From an uncultured Pseudomonadota bacterium (GTDB taxonomy: Bacteria > Pseudomonadota > Alphaproteobacteria > RF32 > CAG-239): DNA of 33,034 nucleotides. Shown here piece after piece: positions 25,423 through 33,034 of the stretch. The position numbers were made by a program, and so were the translations under genes. Under the pieces are notes generated by a model. The model saw only the letters and a list, made by a program, of their open reading frames with translations. It searched no databases and was not told the origin of the DNA. The stretch covers positions 1 to 33,034 of the forward strand of contig CADAAN010000003.1 of assembly GCA_902785935.1 (NCBI GenBank). The letters are read 5' to 3'. Numbering within the stretch: position 1 is the stretch's first letter; each line of letters begins with the position of its first letter.

Positions 25423-25985
25423 TGAAGCTTGAAAACCTACTTGACTTTGAATGGTACAATGAGCCGGCAAACGTCATTTTTGCAACCCATGAGATGAAAA
25501 TTGTTGCCAAAAGCGGCACTGATTTTTGGTGTGCCGTTCATCACAAGGTCAAAAAAGACAATGCGCACTTTTTTTATAAGAAATTTGAAAAAGATTTTAA
25601 GCTGACGATTAAATGGCGCTTTGAAAAGGCCGAAAAATTCAACCAATGCGGATTAATGGTGCGCATCGACGAGCGCAACTGGTTTAAGACCGCATTGATG
25701 AGTAAAGACGCTACATCACCCGAAATCGGAACCTGCCTGACAGTTGAGGGACATTCCGACTGGGCAGGAACAGTCATTTCTCAAATGCCGACTGAGATTT
25801 TTTATAAAATAGAACGCCGCGGCGACGATTTTGTAGCATCATACAGCCTTGACGGGCACAAATTCGTGCGCTTGCGCCAGTTTTATCTCAAAGGTATCGA
25901 ACCGCAAATCAAAGCCGGCGCATATATCGCCGCCCCGCAAAACCAAACCTTCGAAGCCATCTTGGATGAGGTAACGGTAAGCTAA
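25422..25985 (+). CDS. DUF1349 family protein (concanavalin-like beta-sandwich)
   Basis: The 187-residue protein matches the DUF1349 family: FEWYNEPANVIF near the start, DFWCAVHHKV, FNQCGLMVRIDERNWFKTA and the C-terminal AGAYIAAPQNQTFEA. The fold resembles lectin/glucanase beta-sandwiches, but no enzymatic activity is established for the family. There is no signal peptide. Translation is coupled to the DnaJ-class gene by a TAATG overlap. No clear terminator follows. Confidence 0.88.
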   Translation: MKLENLLDFEWYNEPANVIFATHEMKIVAKSGTDFWCAVHHKVKKDNAHFFYKKFEKDFKLTIKWRFEKAEKFNQCGLMVRIDERNWFKTALMSKDATSPEIGTCLTVEGHSDWAGTVISQMPTEIFYKIERRGDDFVASYSLDGHKFVRLRQFYLKGIEPQIKAGAYIAAPQNQTFEAILDEVTVS

Positions 25986-26086
25986 ACATATATATCTGCA
26001 CAATTTAAGTATTCACTTACGTATTTTTTTATTCCATCTTCCAGTGAGGTCATGGCTTTTTGATAACCATATGTTATCGTATTACA
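25982..26086 (-). pseudogene. Remnant of an NAD-dependent sugar-nucleotide epimerase C-terminus
   Basis: On the minus strand one frame reads YGYQKAMTSLEDGIKKYV, then SEYLNCADIYV and a stop. GY-x3-TSLE-(E/D)-GI-KK-(F/Y)-V is how many GalE/UDP-glucuronate-epimerase-type proteins end. No start codon, dinucleotide-binding motif or catalytic YxxxK is present upstream, and the frame closes after about 10 more codons. It lies just beyond the last gene of the polysaccharide cluster, in the same direction, so it is probably the residue of a deleted sugar-modifying gene. The rest of 25986-26171 is AT-rich with nothing recognisable. Confidence 0.45.
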
Positions 26087-26171
26087 AATTATTAATTATG
26101 ATTTTTAAATATATAAAATTTCCCTTTTTTGTTTTATCTTTATTTTCTCAAATATTTTCACGTTATTCTCT

Positions 26172-26969
26172 TTATATTTTTTTAACCAATGCAAAGATGC
26201 GACTGTTTAATTTTCTTTTTATCGAAAACACAATTTTTTCATCAGGCTTCAAGGGTAAGACAATGCTTGTGATTTTTTTCAATTTTTTAAATTTTACCCA
26301 AGACCATCGCCCGAAAGAAAAAATTTTCTTTCTTGAATATCCATCAACCCAAGACCCGTTAAAATGATGTATTGAAACATTTTTTTTGCCAATTTCCGGC
26401 CGACAAAATATAAAATACGGCTCAATGATACCATCTTTTCCGAGCAATGTTCTTTTTGTTCCGTCATAAGGTTTTTTTAATCCGTATTCTCTTTCAAAAA
26501 AATGTGTAATCGTAATGGTATTGGTTGTTTGGTCATAAGTTCCATCCGGTAAAATAAAATGTTTGTCATCATAATCTTTGAGCAAACTTGTAATAATTTT
26601 GCTTTCTTTTGATGCCCCCATCAAAGCCGTAATAGGAGATATGTAATGATTATAATTTTCATAGCCGCTTACAAATTCGTAAGAGCAAAATTCATCAAGA
26701 TTTGCCGTAATTTCCAAATCAGAATCGACATAAAATCCGCCATATGTTTTTAAGGCATAAAGTCTTAAATAATCTGAAACAAAAGCCCATTTTCTTGCCT
26801 TAAAGGCTTCTTTAACATAGGCGTTATCGATATTTTTTAAAACTTCATTACCCCATTCTTTAATTTCGTAATCCGGACAATATTTTTTCCAACTTTCAAT
26901 ACATTTAAGCACTAATTCGGGCTTTTCTTGATCTCCAACCCAAACATAATGTAAAATTTTTGGTATCAC
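26172..26969 (-). CDS. GT32-type glycosyltransferase (DXD sugar-binding)
   Basis: The 265-residue protein belongs to the OCH1/GT32-like group (Gly_transf_sug). It starts MIPKILHYVWVGD, has the segment RKWAFVSDYLRLYALKTYGG, and then the DXD metal/nucleotide-sugar site FYVDSDLEI (about residues 79-87). It probably transfers a hexose or HexNAc to a surface polysaccharide. The ATG overlaps the wecB stop (ATGA). It is the last intact gene of a five-gene minus-strand operon. Confidence 0.88.
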   Translation of the reverse strand: MIPKILHYVWVGDQEKPELVLKCIESWKKYCPDYEIKEWGNEVLKNIDNAYVKEAFKARKWAFVSDYLRLYALKTYGGFYVDSDLEITANLDEFCSYEFVSGYENYNHYISPITALMGASKESKIITSLLKDYDDKHFILPDGTYDQTTNTITITHFFEREYGLKKPYDGTKRTLLGKDGIIEPYFIFCRPEIGKKNVSIHHFNGSWVDGYSRKKIFSFGRWSWVKFKKLKKITSIVLPLKPDEKIVFSIKRKLNSRIFALVKKI

Positions 26970-28099
26970 TGTTCCTTGCTCCTTTTAAAATAAGTTTCAA
27001 TAGCTTCAACAATTTTTTGAGCAGCCATCCCGTCACCATAAGGATTTTGACGGCCATCAAAGCGCACATCTTCTTTTCGTTGTGATAAAATAAGACCTGC
27101 TTGAAAAATAATTTTTTTCTCATCAGCACCGACAAGTTTTGAAAAGCCTGCTTCTATCCCTTCCATACGCTCCGTTTCATAACGCATCACCAGAACAGGA
27201 TTGCCAAATGTCGGAGCTTCCTCTTGTATGCCGCCGCTATCGGTTAAAATAAGCTTTGTATTTTTCATCAAAGCAACAAGTTCCGGATAATCAAGCGGTG
27301 TTGTTAAAACAATATTTTTAACCTTTTCCAAAACTTCATACACTTTATCATGTACATTCGGGTTTGGATGGACAGGCAAAACAAATTGATGGTCATTAAA
27401 CTGTTTTGCCAATTTTTTAATAGCCGATAAAATGTGTACCAAGCGATCACCATGATTTTCTCTGCGATGAACCGTTACCAAAACCAACTTATCACTGAAT
27501 GCAACACCTTTGTTTTGAAGACTTTTTTCGGCAGAAATCAATACTTGTTTTGACAGACAGGATAATGCATCAACAACCGTATTGCCGGTTAATACAATAT
27601 TTTCGCTTTTAACACCCTCTTTCAAAAGGGCTTTGTAAGCCAAATTTGTCGGCGCAAAGTGTAAATTCGCTATACGAGATGTCATTTGACGCATAGCTTC
27701 CTCAGGAAAAGGCTCGAACAAATCATTTGAGCGCAACCCTGCTTCCACATGGAAAACGGGAACTTTGTGATAAAAAGAATTTAAGGCGCCCGAAAAAACC
27801 GTCATTGTATCCCCTTGAACAATTGTCGCATCAATTTGATTGTTATCATATACATCATAAAGTTTTTCTAAAATACAAGCCTGTAGTCCGCTAAGCGTTT
27901 GATTCGGTCTCATCACATCAAGCCGAAAATCGGCTTTAATGTCAAAAAATGAAAGCGTTTGATTAGACAGCTCTTTTTGTTGTTCCGTATTGCATACCAA
28001 AACATTAAAATTTTTATTTTTCTTTAAGGCTAAAATAACCGGGGCGAGTTTAATGGCTTCCGGGCGTGTACCCAATATAACGCAAATTGTTTTCATCAT
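26966..28099 (-). CDS. wecB: UDP-N-acetylglucosamine 2-epimerase (non-hydrolysing)
   Basis: The 377-residue protein interconverts UDP-GlcNAc and UDP-ManNAc in the cytoplasm, the first step towards ManNAc or ManNAcA residues in surface glycans. Hallmarks are ILGTRPEAIKLAPVI, VQGDTMTVFSGAL, FHVEAGLRSNDLFEPFPEE, TVHRRENHG, LTDSGGIQEEAP and RYETERMEGIEAG. Its length equals that of E. coli WecB. Both ends overlap neighbours by four bases (ATGA), so the operon is tight. No UDP-ManNAc dehydrogenase (wecC) is present in the window. Confidence 0.95.
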   Translation of the reverse strand: MMKTICVILGTRPEAIKLAPVILALKKNKNFNVLVCNTEQQKELSNQTLSFFDIKADFRLDVMRPNQTLSGLQACILEKLYDVYDNNQIDATIVQGDTMTVFSGALNSFYHKVPVFHVEAGLRSNDLFEPFPEEAMRQMTSRIANLHFAPTNLAYKALLKEGVKSENIVLTGNTVVDALSCLSKQVLISAEKSLQNKGVAFSDKLVLVTVHRRENHGDRLVHILSAIKKLAKQFNDHQFVLPVHPNPNVHDKVYEVLEKVKNIVLTTPLDYPELVALMKNTKLILTDSGGIQEEAPTFGNPVLVMRYETERMEGIEAGFSKLVGADEKKIIFQAGLILSQRKEDVRFDGRQNPYGDGMAAQKIVEAIETYFKRSKEQ

Positions 28100-29094
28100 T
28101 TTTCTTTCAATGTTTTTTGCATTTCATAAAGGACTTGTCTTTCTTTTAAATCTCTATACAAATCTTTACGAATTTTTCTTTTTTTACCGAATGACAACTT
28201 ATAAAGAAATTTATACCACAACACTTTCTGAGGATAAAAACGACTATGACGGTATTCATTTTTCCAGATACTTTCTTTAAGATATATTTGTAAATTTTCT
28301 TGTGAACAAAGGTTATGGTAAAGGCAATTTAAAAACACAATATCAAAGCATTCTTTAGAACACTTTTGTTTGTTCATAAAAGAAACAATTTCTCGCATCG
28401 CTAAATCTTTTTGCTTGTTTTTATTTAAATCGCAACTATGTGTTAGTGATGCTGGATTTATTTGATAATAATAAAAAGCATCATGAACGCCACCGATTTT
28501 ATCAGATAAGAAAGCCACCTTAACCATCATCAGACAATCTTCACCAATATTAAGATTTTTAGGATTAGGGGTTTTCTGTAAATTTTTGATTAAAGATGCT
28601 CTGAAAAGCTTGTTAACAACACTTGTCCAAAAATATGGTATATCATTCTTGAAATATCTTAATTTATCTTTCAGCGATGAGAAGAAGATATTATTTCCAA
28701 AATTCGTTAAGTCGGATATTTCTCCATCACAATACGATTTGATTTGCGCACAAGCAATATCTAATTTTTTTTCTTTGGCAAATACATACAATTTTTCTAA
28801 ATAATCCGTTGAAATAAAATCATCTGAATCAATTGTAGCCAAAAACTCTGATGTAGCACATAAAAATCCGTTATTTCTAGCTCCACTGAGGCCTGTATTT
28901 TTTTGATGAATAACATTAATCCGTTTATCTTTGGATGCATATTCATCGCAAATTTTACCTGATTGATCCGTACTGCCGTCATCGACAAGAATTATTTCAA
29001 TATCCTTCAATGTTTGATTGATAAGCGAATCTAAACATTGTTTGAGATACTTTTCAACATTGTATACAGGGACAACAACAGAAACCTGAGTCAT
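28096..29094 (-). CDS. GT2 family glycosyltransferase
   Basis: The 332-residue protein is a GT-A inverting transferase: VSVVVPVYNVEKYLKQCLDSL at the start (quoted in part), VDDGSTDQSGKICDEYA, HQKNTGLSGARNNG, and a DSDD metal site (TIDSDDFISTDYLEKL). It probably adds one sugar to a lipid-linked glycan at the inner membrane. Its substrate cannot be told from the sequence. It begins two bases after the GT8 gene and overlaps wecB. Confidence 0.92.
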   Translation of the reverse strand: MTQVSVVVPVYNVEKYLKQCLDSLINQTLKDIEIILVDDGSTDQSGKICDEYASKDKRINVIHQKNTGLSGARNNGFLCATSEFLATIDSDDFISTDYLEKLYVFAKEKKLDIACAQIKSYCDGEISDLTNFGNNIFFSSLKDKLRYFKNDIPYFWTSVVNKLFRASLIKNLQKTPNPKNLNIGEDCLMMVKVAFLSDKIGGVHDAFYYYQINPASLTHSCDLNKNKQKDLAMREIVSFMNKQKCSKECFDIVFLNCLYHNLCSQENLQIYLKESIWKNEYRHSRFYPQKVLWYKFLYKLSFGKKRKIRKDLYRDLKERQVLYEMQKTLKEK

Positions 29095-29096
29095 CT

Positions 29097-30098
29097 TTAT
29101 TTCCTTCTTATTGTCAACAGCAAGACAATTCCGAATAAATATACTTTTGTTCGCCCTTGCTTGGTTTTAATCGTCAAAATCGGCAAAATATTAAAAAGTC
29201 TGATTCTCAAAGTTGAAGACAGAGGCAATGCTGCTTGAAGTTCATTTGAAATATGTGTTGTTTGATTAAGCAAAAGCTCAAATTTCAAGTTATCAAAAAA
29301 AGGCGTTTTTAATGCAAACTTCCAAAACAATTTTTGTCCCGGCACATCCTGTTTAACCCACGGGCGAACCCCTTTGCCGCCCGTATAGTGTATGACACGG
29401 CATCCTTGGAATCGGGCAAAATAGGCGTCAAAATCAAAATATGTACTCGTCACATCGGCAACAATATTGTATTGCGGCGGCAAAATATGATAATTTTGTT
29501 CAAAAACAAGGTTTAAAACGTCTTGATCCGGCATTTTGAGCTGATTTTTAAACAAATTCGTTTTTTCAAAAAGGGTTTGCGTCACATTATGCTGACGCCA
29601 ATAATCACAATCAATCAACAACAACCCCGCATTAAAATAAGAATGCGCAGCAGATAAGCCTAAATTTTGTTTATATTTTTGATATTCTTTTTTATTGCAG
29701 GTTTCTTCCAAATATGGTACAGCACCTAACCCCTTGCCGAATAAATCCGTTTGATATATCTCGGCAACATCGCCGGCAATGGTCATATCCGTATCAATAT
29801 ATAAAATTTTTTTGAGTTTTGGCTTGATGTCGGGGATTAAATACCTGAAATATGTATTCATCGAAAAATGCCGAATATCCGGAAAATTTTGAAACAAAGA
29901 CAAATCGATTTTGATAAATTCAATGCTGTGTTTTGTGTTTTCGAGCTGATTTTTAATTTTGTCGGCTGTTGCACGCTCAATACCGCCATCCAAAATGTAA
30001 AAAGCGACTTTTTCTTTTGTGCCTTCAATAACGGATTGTATCGTAACCGACATATATTTGGCATAATTTTCATCACTTGTCAAAAATACAGGTATCAT
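29097..30098 (-). CDS. GT8 family glycosyltransferase (LgtC/WaaJ-like)
   Basis: The 333-residue protein is a retaining GT8 enzyme. The DXD site is ILYIDTDMTIAGD (about residues 92-104). The region SYFNAGLLLID and the C-terminal HYTGGKGVRPW are family signatures. Members usually add galactose or glucose to LPS core or other glycans. A C-terminal tail (FNILPILTIK, KVYLFGIVLLLTIRRK) contains the short hydrophobic-basic motif also seen in the upstream GT32 gene. The ATG at 30098 shares its A with the upstream stop (TGATG). Confidence 0.9.
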   Translation of the reverse strand: MIPVFLTSDENYAKYMSVTIQSVIEGTKEKVAFYILDGGIERATADKIKNQLENTKHSIEFIKIDLSLFQNFPDIRHFSMNTYFRYLIPDIKPKLKKILYIDTDMTIAGDVAEIYQTDLFGKGLGAVPYLEETCNKKEYQKYKQNLGLSAAHSYFNAGLLLIDCDYWRQHNVTQTLFEKTNLFKNQLKMPDQDVLNLVFEQNYHILPPQYNIVADVTSTYFDFDAYFARFQGCRVIHYTGGKGVRPWVKQDVPGQKLFWKFALKTPFFDNLKFELLLNQTTHISNELQAALPLSSTLRIRLFNILPILTIKTKQGRTKVYLFGIVLLLTIRRK

Positions 30099-31117
30099 CA
30101 CATCTCTCTTTTCTTTTTAATCATAAAAATCGGCAGGCCGAAAATGACAATTTTTTTTGCACTTTGATTGTGTTTTTCTTCAATTTTCAAAAGCGGTATT
30201 TTATCAAATAATTTAAGTTCAAGAACGGGCGTATATTTTTTGTTTTTATCAACCCCTCTTTTTTGAATGCGCAACAGATTCAGCCCGAAAATTTGATAAA
30301 TATCATTTTGATATGACAAAGGGAAAATCGGCAACCCGAATAAACAAAAGCGTGCCTTCCATCTTTCTTCCGGGGTCATCTTGCTCAGCTCTTTTAAGCT
30401 GTACATATGCTTGTGTTTTAAGAAAAACAAAATTTCGGGCCTTGTCCAGCTTGATCCCCACCAATGTATTGTATGCGTGTCATTGCTGATGCATTCAAAG
30501 CTGAATTTTTCATTATCCTCAAAGGGAATAAAATAGCGCTCGGGATAAATTGTGATATCGTCGTAAGTTAAAATTTTTTGTTTTTCGCGCGCACCGAAAA
30601 AAGCAAATTTGTCTTGATATGTTTGGCGCAAGACATAATCAAAAATTTGCGGCATGGAATATATGGGAAGCTTAAAAATATCCCCCTCATAAATTTTAAG
30701 AATTTTGCCTAAAATCGGATTGCCTTTTTGCGCACCCAAAATAGCAGGTTCAACATAATCATACGAACTTTCCTCGGCATTTTTTTGCATACCGACGAAA
30801 CACTTATCATCTAAAAACGGCATCAGTGACTTTAAGGCAGAAACATCTGTATCAAAATATACACCACCATGTTCAAAAAGAACTTTAATCCTGATATAAT
30901 CAGCGACACACGCCCAAATTTTGCGGCGATAAACTTCTCGAAACCAAAGATTGTTTTTTAATTCTTTTTTAAAATCAAAAAAAGTTGTGCTTTTTTCATT
31001 GATTTCAATAATCTCAAAATCAGGCATAACCTGACGCCAAGTTAAAATACACAGTTCAACATCTCGCCGTTTTGGTTCATCAGCGCCCCAAACGTAAAAT
31101 ATTCTCTTTGGTATCAT
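30098..31117 (-). CDS. GT32-type glycosyltransferase with C-terminal LFGLPI repeats
   Basis: The 339-residue protein starts MIPKRIFYVWGADEPKR and has the DXD site GGVYFDTDVSAL, as in GT32/OCH1-like enzymes. WGSSWTRPE near residue 218 is a typical closing motif. From about residue 250 it carries an extra tail with repeated motifs such as FCLFGLPIFPL, KLFDKIPLLKI and VIFGLPIFMIKKK. These recall short amphipathic tails on other bacterial polysaccharide transferases and probably hold it at the membrane. It is the first gene of the operon; the promoter lies in the inverted-repeat region upstream. Confidence 0.85.
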   Translation of the reverse strand: MIPKRIFYVWGADEPKRRDVELCILTWRQVMPDFEIIEINEKSTTFFDFKKELKNNLWFREVYRRKIWACVADYIRIKVLFEHGGVYFDTDVSALKSLMPFLDDKCFVGMQKNAEESSYDYVEPAILGAQKGNPILGKILKIYEGDIFKLPIYSMPQIFDYVLRQTYQDKFAFFGAREKQKILTYDDITIYPERYFIPFEDNEKFSFECISNDTHTIHWWGSSWTRPEILFFLKHKHMYSLKELSKMTPEERWKARFCLFGLPIFPLSYQNDIYQIFGLNLLRIQKRGVDKNKKYTPVLELKLFDKIPLLKIEEKHNQSAKKIVIFGLPIFMIKKKREM

Positions 31118-31131
31118 ATCATGCCTGTAAC

Positions 31132-31249
31132 AAAAAAAGGTTCCTTTTTTTGATACACATTATAGAAAAGTAAAGCGACTTGTCAACCCTATATTTTAAC
31201 GACATTGTTATATTTTAAAAAAGTGTATCAAAAAAAGGAACCTTTTTTT
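31132..31249. repeat. Perfect 27-bp inverted repeat flanking a 64-bp promoter segment (candidate invertible element)
   Basis: The left arm (31132-31158) and right arm (31223-31249) are exact reverse complements over 27 bases. Each arm contains an A7-GG-NN-CC-T7 core followed or preceded by GATACAC/GTGTATC. The 64 bases between them hold a strong promoter now facing the minus-strand operon. The -10 box of that promoter touches the left arm. This is how phase-variable invertible promoters of capsule loci are built. No recombinase gene lies in the window. The alternative is a pair of symmetrical operators or leader hairpins. Confidence 0.6.
31159..31186 (-). promoter_or_regulatory. Promoter of the five-gene glycosyltransferase operon
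   Basis: On the minus strand a consensus TTGACA (31181-31186) and a consensus TATAAT (31159-31164) are separated by 16 bases. Transcription should start near 31152, inside the left inverted-repeat arm. No equally good promoter faces the plus-strand gene at 31270. Confidence 0.85.
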
Positions 31250-31269
31250 GATAGAGGATATGCTTTCTT

Positions 31270-33034
31270 ATGAATATATTTTTTGCTGTTAATGATGTTT
31301 TTTCTGACAAGCTTTTGGTGACGCTCACCTCGATTTTGAAGAACAACGAAACTCACGATTTGCACTTTTTTGTCTTAACAACAAGTATTTCACAAATTAA
31401 TCAAAAAAAATTTTCAAAGCTCAAACTGACTTATAAAAATTTTGATATTGAATATATTGTACCTGATATCAAGCTTTTTAAAAATTTTAAGCTCAACATT
31501 GATCACATCAGCATCGAAACATATTTCAGATATTTAATTGCCGAATTAAAACCTGAGATGGATAAGTGTCTTTACCTTGACGCTGATTTGGTTGTAAACG
31601 GCGATTTAGGAGCGCTTTATGATACGGACATCAAAAATTTTTATGTGGCCGGCGTCGAAGATCTGTATATCAAAACACAAAATTATAAATCAAAAATCGG
31701 GTTTAATGCATCAGATTTATACATCAATGCGGGCGTTTTGTTGTTCAATTTGGAAAAAATCAGAAAAGATAAAATGGTCCAAACTCTTTTTGAGAATACT
31801 TTAAAACTTGAAGGGCAAATTTTATACCAAGACCAAGATGTCATCAACATCACATTTAAGGGTTTCATAAAAGAGCTTGACAGTATTTACAATTTTACAA
31901 CCGAAAATGCAAAAACGGACCGCGCAAAACGAAAAAAGGCCGTTATTATACATTATACAGGCAAGCGAAAACCGTGGCATAAAAAATGTCATCACGAACT
32001 TAAAAAATTGTGGCATCATTATTTCAAGCTGACAACAAAAGTCTTAAACAAAAAAATCAAGGTCGGACTTTTGATTGATGAATTTTTCGGTGGTGCGGGA
32101 ACAGCATTCGGCGGATATGGATTTTTAGCGCGCAAATACATTGCAAAATATATCCCGAATGACGATATTCAAATAGACGTTCTTCTCGGTAAGAGCAAAT
32201 GGAAATTTTTTAAACAAAAATTTCATGTCGATGATGTCGATTTATACCGTTTGCCGCGGCAAAAATATTTGGCAGAGCGCTTTTTGCAAAAGAAAAATTA
32301 CGACGTATACCTTTCTATTGAGCTGACTTCCGATTTTGTCTTAAAACACGAAACAAATCCTGCCAAACGTCTTATCTTATGGATACAAGACCCTCGCCCG
32401 AAATCAGCTTGGGATAACGTGATTGATACAATGCATTCCATTAAAGATCCGTGTTTTTACAGTCAAAAAATATATGACAAAGTGCATGAATGGGCAACAA
32501 AAGACAGAGTGACATTTATTTCACAAGGTTACAGTCTCAATCATTTGGCTATGGAACTTTATGATTTGCCTGAAAAAACACCCGTTCAATATCTGCCAAA
32601 TCCTGTCGATATAGATTTTGATTTTAAGTTTGATATTTCAAAAAAGAAAAAACAAATTATTTTTCTCGGACGTCTTGAAGCACAAAAACGTTGCTGGTTG
32701 TTTTGTGAAGTTGCAAAACGTATACCGGAGTATGAATTTTTTGTTCTTGGCCAGTTTTTCAGATATCAGGAAGATAATAAGCGTATGTTGGCGCCTTATA
32801 TGGACGGCAGTATCAAAAATTTGCATTTTGTCGGTCACGTCGATGGTGACGAAAAAAAACGTTTAATAAAAGAATCTCGCGTATTGCTTTCAACCGCCGT
32901 ATGGGAAGGTATCCCGATATCATGGTTAGAGGCCTTGTCCTACGGGACAGTATTAATTGCCGATTTAGAGCGTGAAGATTTGGCAAAAAGATTCGGTACT
33001 TTTGTCGGCACGATTGACGGTGATGGCTTTGGTG
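31270..33034 (+). CDS. Two-domain glycosyltransferase, GT8 fused to GT4 (3' end beyond window)
   Basis: The open frame covers 588 residues and continues past the window. Residues 1-255 form a GT8 domain: MNIFFAVNDVFSDKLLVTLTS, the DXD site LYLDADLVVNGD, YINAGVLLFNL and HYTGKRKPW. From about residue 268 a GT4-type GT-B domain follows (KVGLLIDEFFGGAGTAFGGYG). Its C-terminal half shows IIFLGRLEAQKRCWLF and the E-x7-E motif of retaining GT4 enzymes in VWEGIPISWLEALSYG. It may add two successive sugars. It is divergent from the minus-strand operon. GAGG lies 12 bases before the chosen ATG; another ATG at 31260 is out of frame. Confidence 0.88.
   Translation, partial: MNIFFAVNDVFSDKLLVTLTSILKNNETHDLHFFVLTTSISQINQKKFSKLKLTYKNFDIEYIVPDIKLFKNFKLNIDHISIETYFRYLIAELKPEMDKCLYLDADLVVNGDLGALYDTDIKNFYVAGVEDLYIKTQNYKSKIGFNASDLYINAGVLLFNLEKIRKDKMVQTLFENTLKLEGQILYQDQDVINITFKGFIKELDSIYNFTTENAKTDRAKRKKAVIIHYTGKRKPWHKKCHHELKKLWHHYFKLTTKVLNKKIKVGLLIDEFFGGAGTAFGGYGFLARKYIAKYIPNDDIQIDVLLGKSKWKFFKQKFHVDDVDLYRLPRQKYLAERFLQKKNYDVYLSIELTSDFVLKHETNPAKRLILWIQDPRPKSAWDNVIDTMHSIKDPCFYSQKIYDKVHEWATKDRVTFISQGYSLNHLAMELYDLPEKTPVQYLPNPVDIDFDFKFDISKKKKQIIFLGRLEAQKRCWLFCEVAKRIPEYEFFVLGQFFRYQEDNKRMLAPYMDGSIKNLHFVGHVDGDEKKRLIKESRVLLSTAVWEGIPISWLEALSYGTVLIADLEREDLAKRFGTFVGTIDGDGFG

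Noticed and set aside
26044-26367. Plus-strand open frame over the end of the GT32 gene
   Set aside because: Low-complexity Phe/Leu/Ile-rich translation of AT-rich DNA, antisense to a recognisable glycosyltransferase.

Overview
The window looks like a chromosomal segment of an AT-rich, Gram-negative alphaproteobacterium, probably an anaerobic, host- or gut-associated one. Lipid A genes (lpxI, lpxB) and an LPS/capsule-type glycosyltransferase cluster indicate an outer membrane. lpxI rather than lpxH, the absence of rpsD between rpsK and rpoA, and the protein sequences favour Alphaproteobacteria. A TM1266-type regulator, a family tied to [FeFe]-hydrogenases, hints at anaerobic life. The taxonomic placement is inference.

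Layout: 3-1057 (+) is the 3' end of tsaD overlapping nth. 1166-2014 (-) is leucine-rich-repeat (BspA-like) gene A with a structured leader. 2302-6257 (-) is the operon lpxI-lpxB-comEC. 6497-7099 (+) is an unrecognised gene with a clean terminator. 7278-8165 (-) is LRR gene B. 8683-10556 (-) is rpsM-rpsK-rpoA. 11031-12242 (+) is LRR gene C. 12777-16931 (-) is rpsL-rpsG-fusA-tuf. 17234-21315 (-) holds a large secreted Cys-rich protein, two paralogous nucleotidyltransferase-fold proteins (one lacking the catalytic acidic residues) and a winged-helix protein. 21549-25985 (+) holds a CPA2 antiporter, a TM1266-type regulator, a small secreted protein, a lipoprotein, a DnaJ/CbpA-type chaperone and a DUF1349 protein. 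26172-33034 is a surface-polysaccharide locus: five overlapping minus-strand genes (GT32, GT8, GT2, wecB, GT32) and a divergent GT8-GT4 fusion that runs off the window.

Most notable: (1) the divergent polysaccharide transcription units are separated by a perfect 27-bp inverted repeat flanking a 64-bp segment that carries one strong promoter, which is the architecture of an invertible promoter. (2) The three LRR genes form one family of expression cassettes: promoter, structured RNA leader, intrinsic terminator, Shine-Dalgarno, secreted LRR protein with a shared C-terminal tail, then a REP-like palindrome. Leaders A and B keep the same fold with different stem sequences; leader C has mutually exclusive hairpins like an attenuator. 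(3) LRR genes C and B sit where the ancestral ribosomal superoperon is interrupted: tuf and rpsM lie in the ancestral order with the whole S10/spc block absent, and rplQ is missing after rpoA. (4) EF-Tu lacks about 16 conserved residues at the start of domain 3, in frame. (5) Degenerate repeats lie next to both ribosomal-operon terminators.
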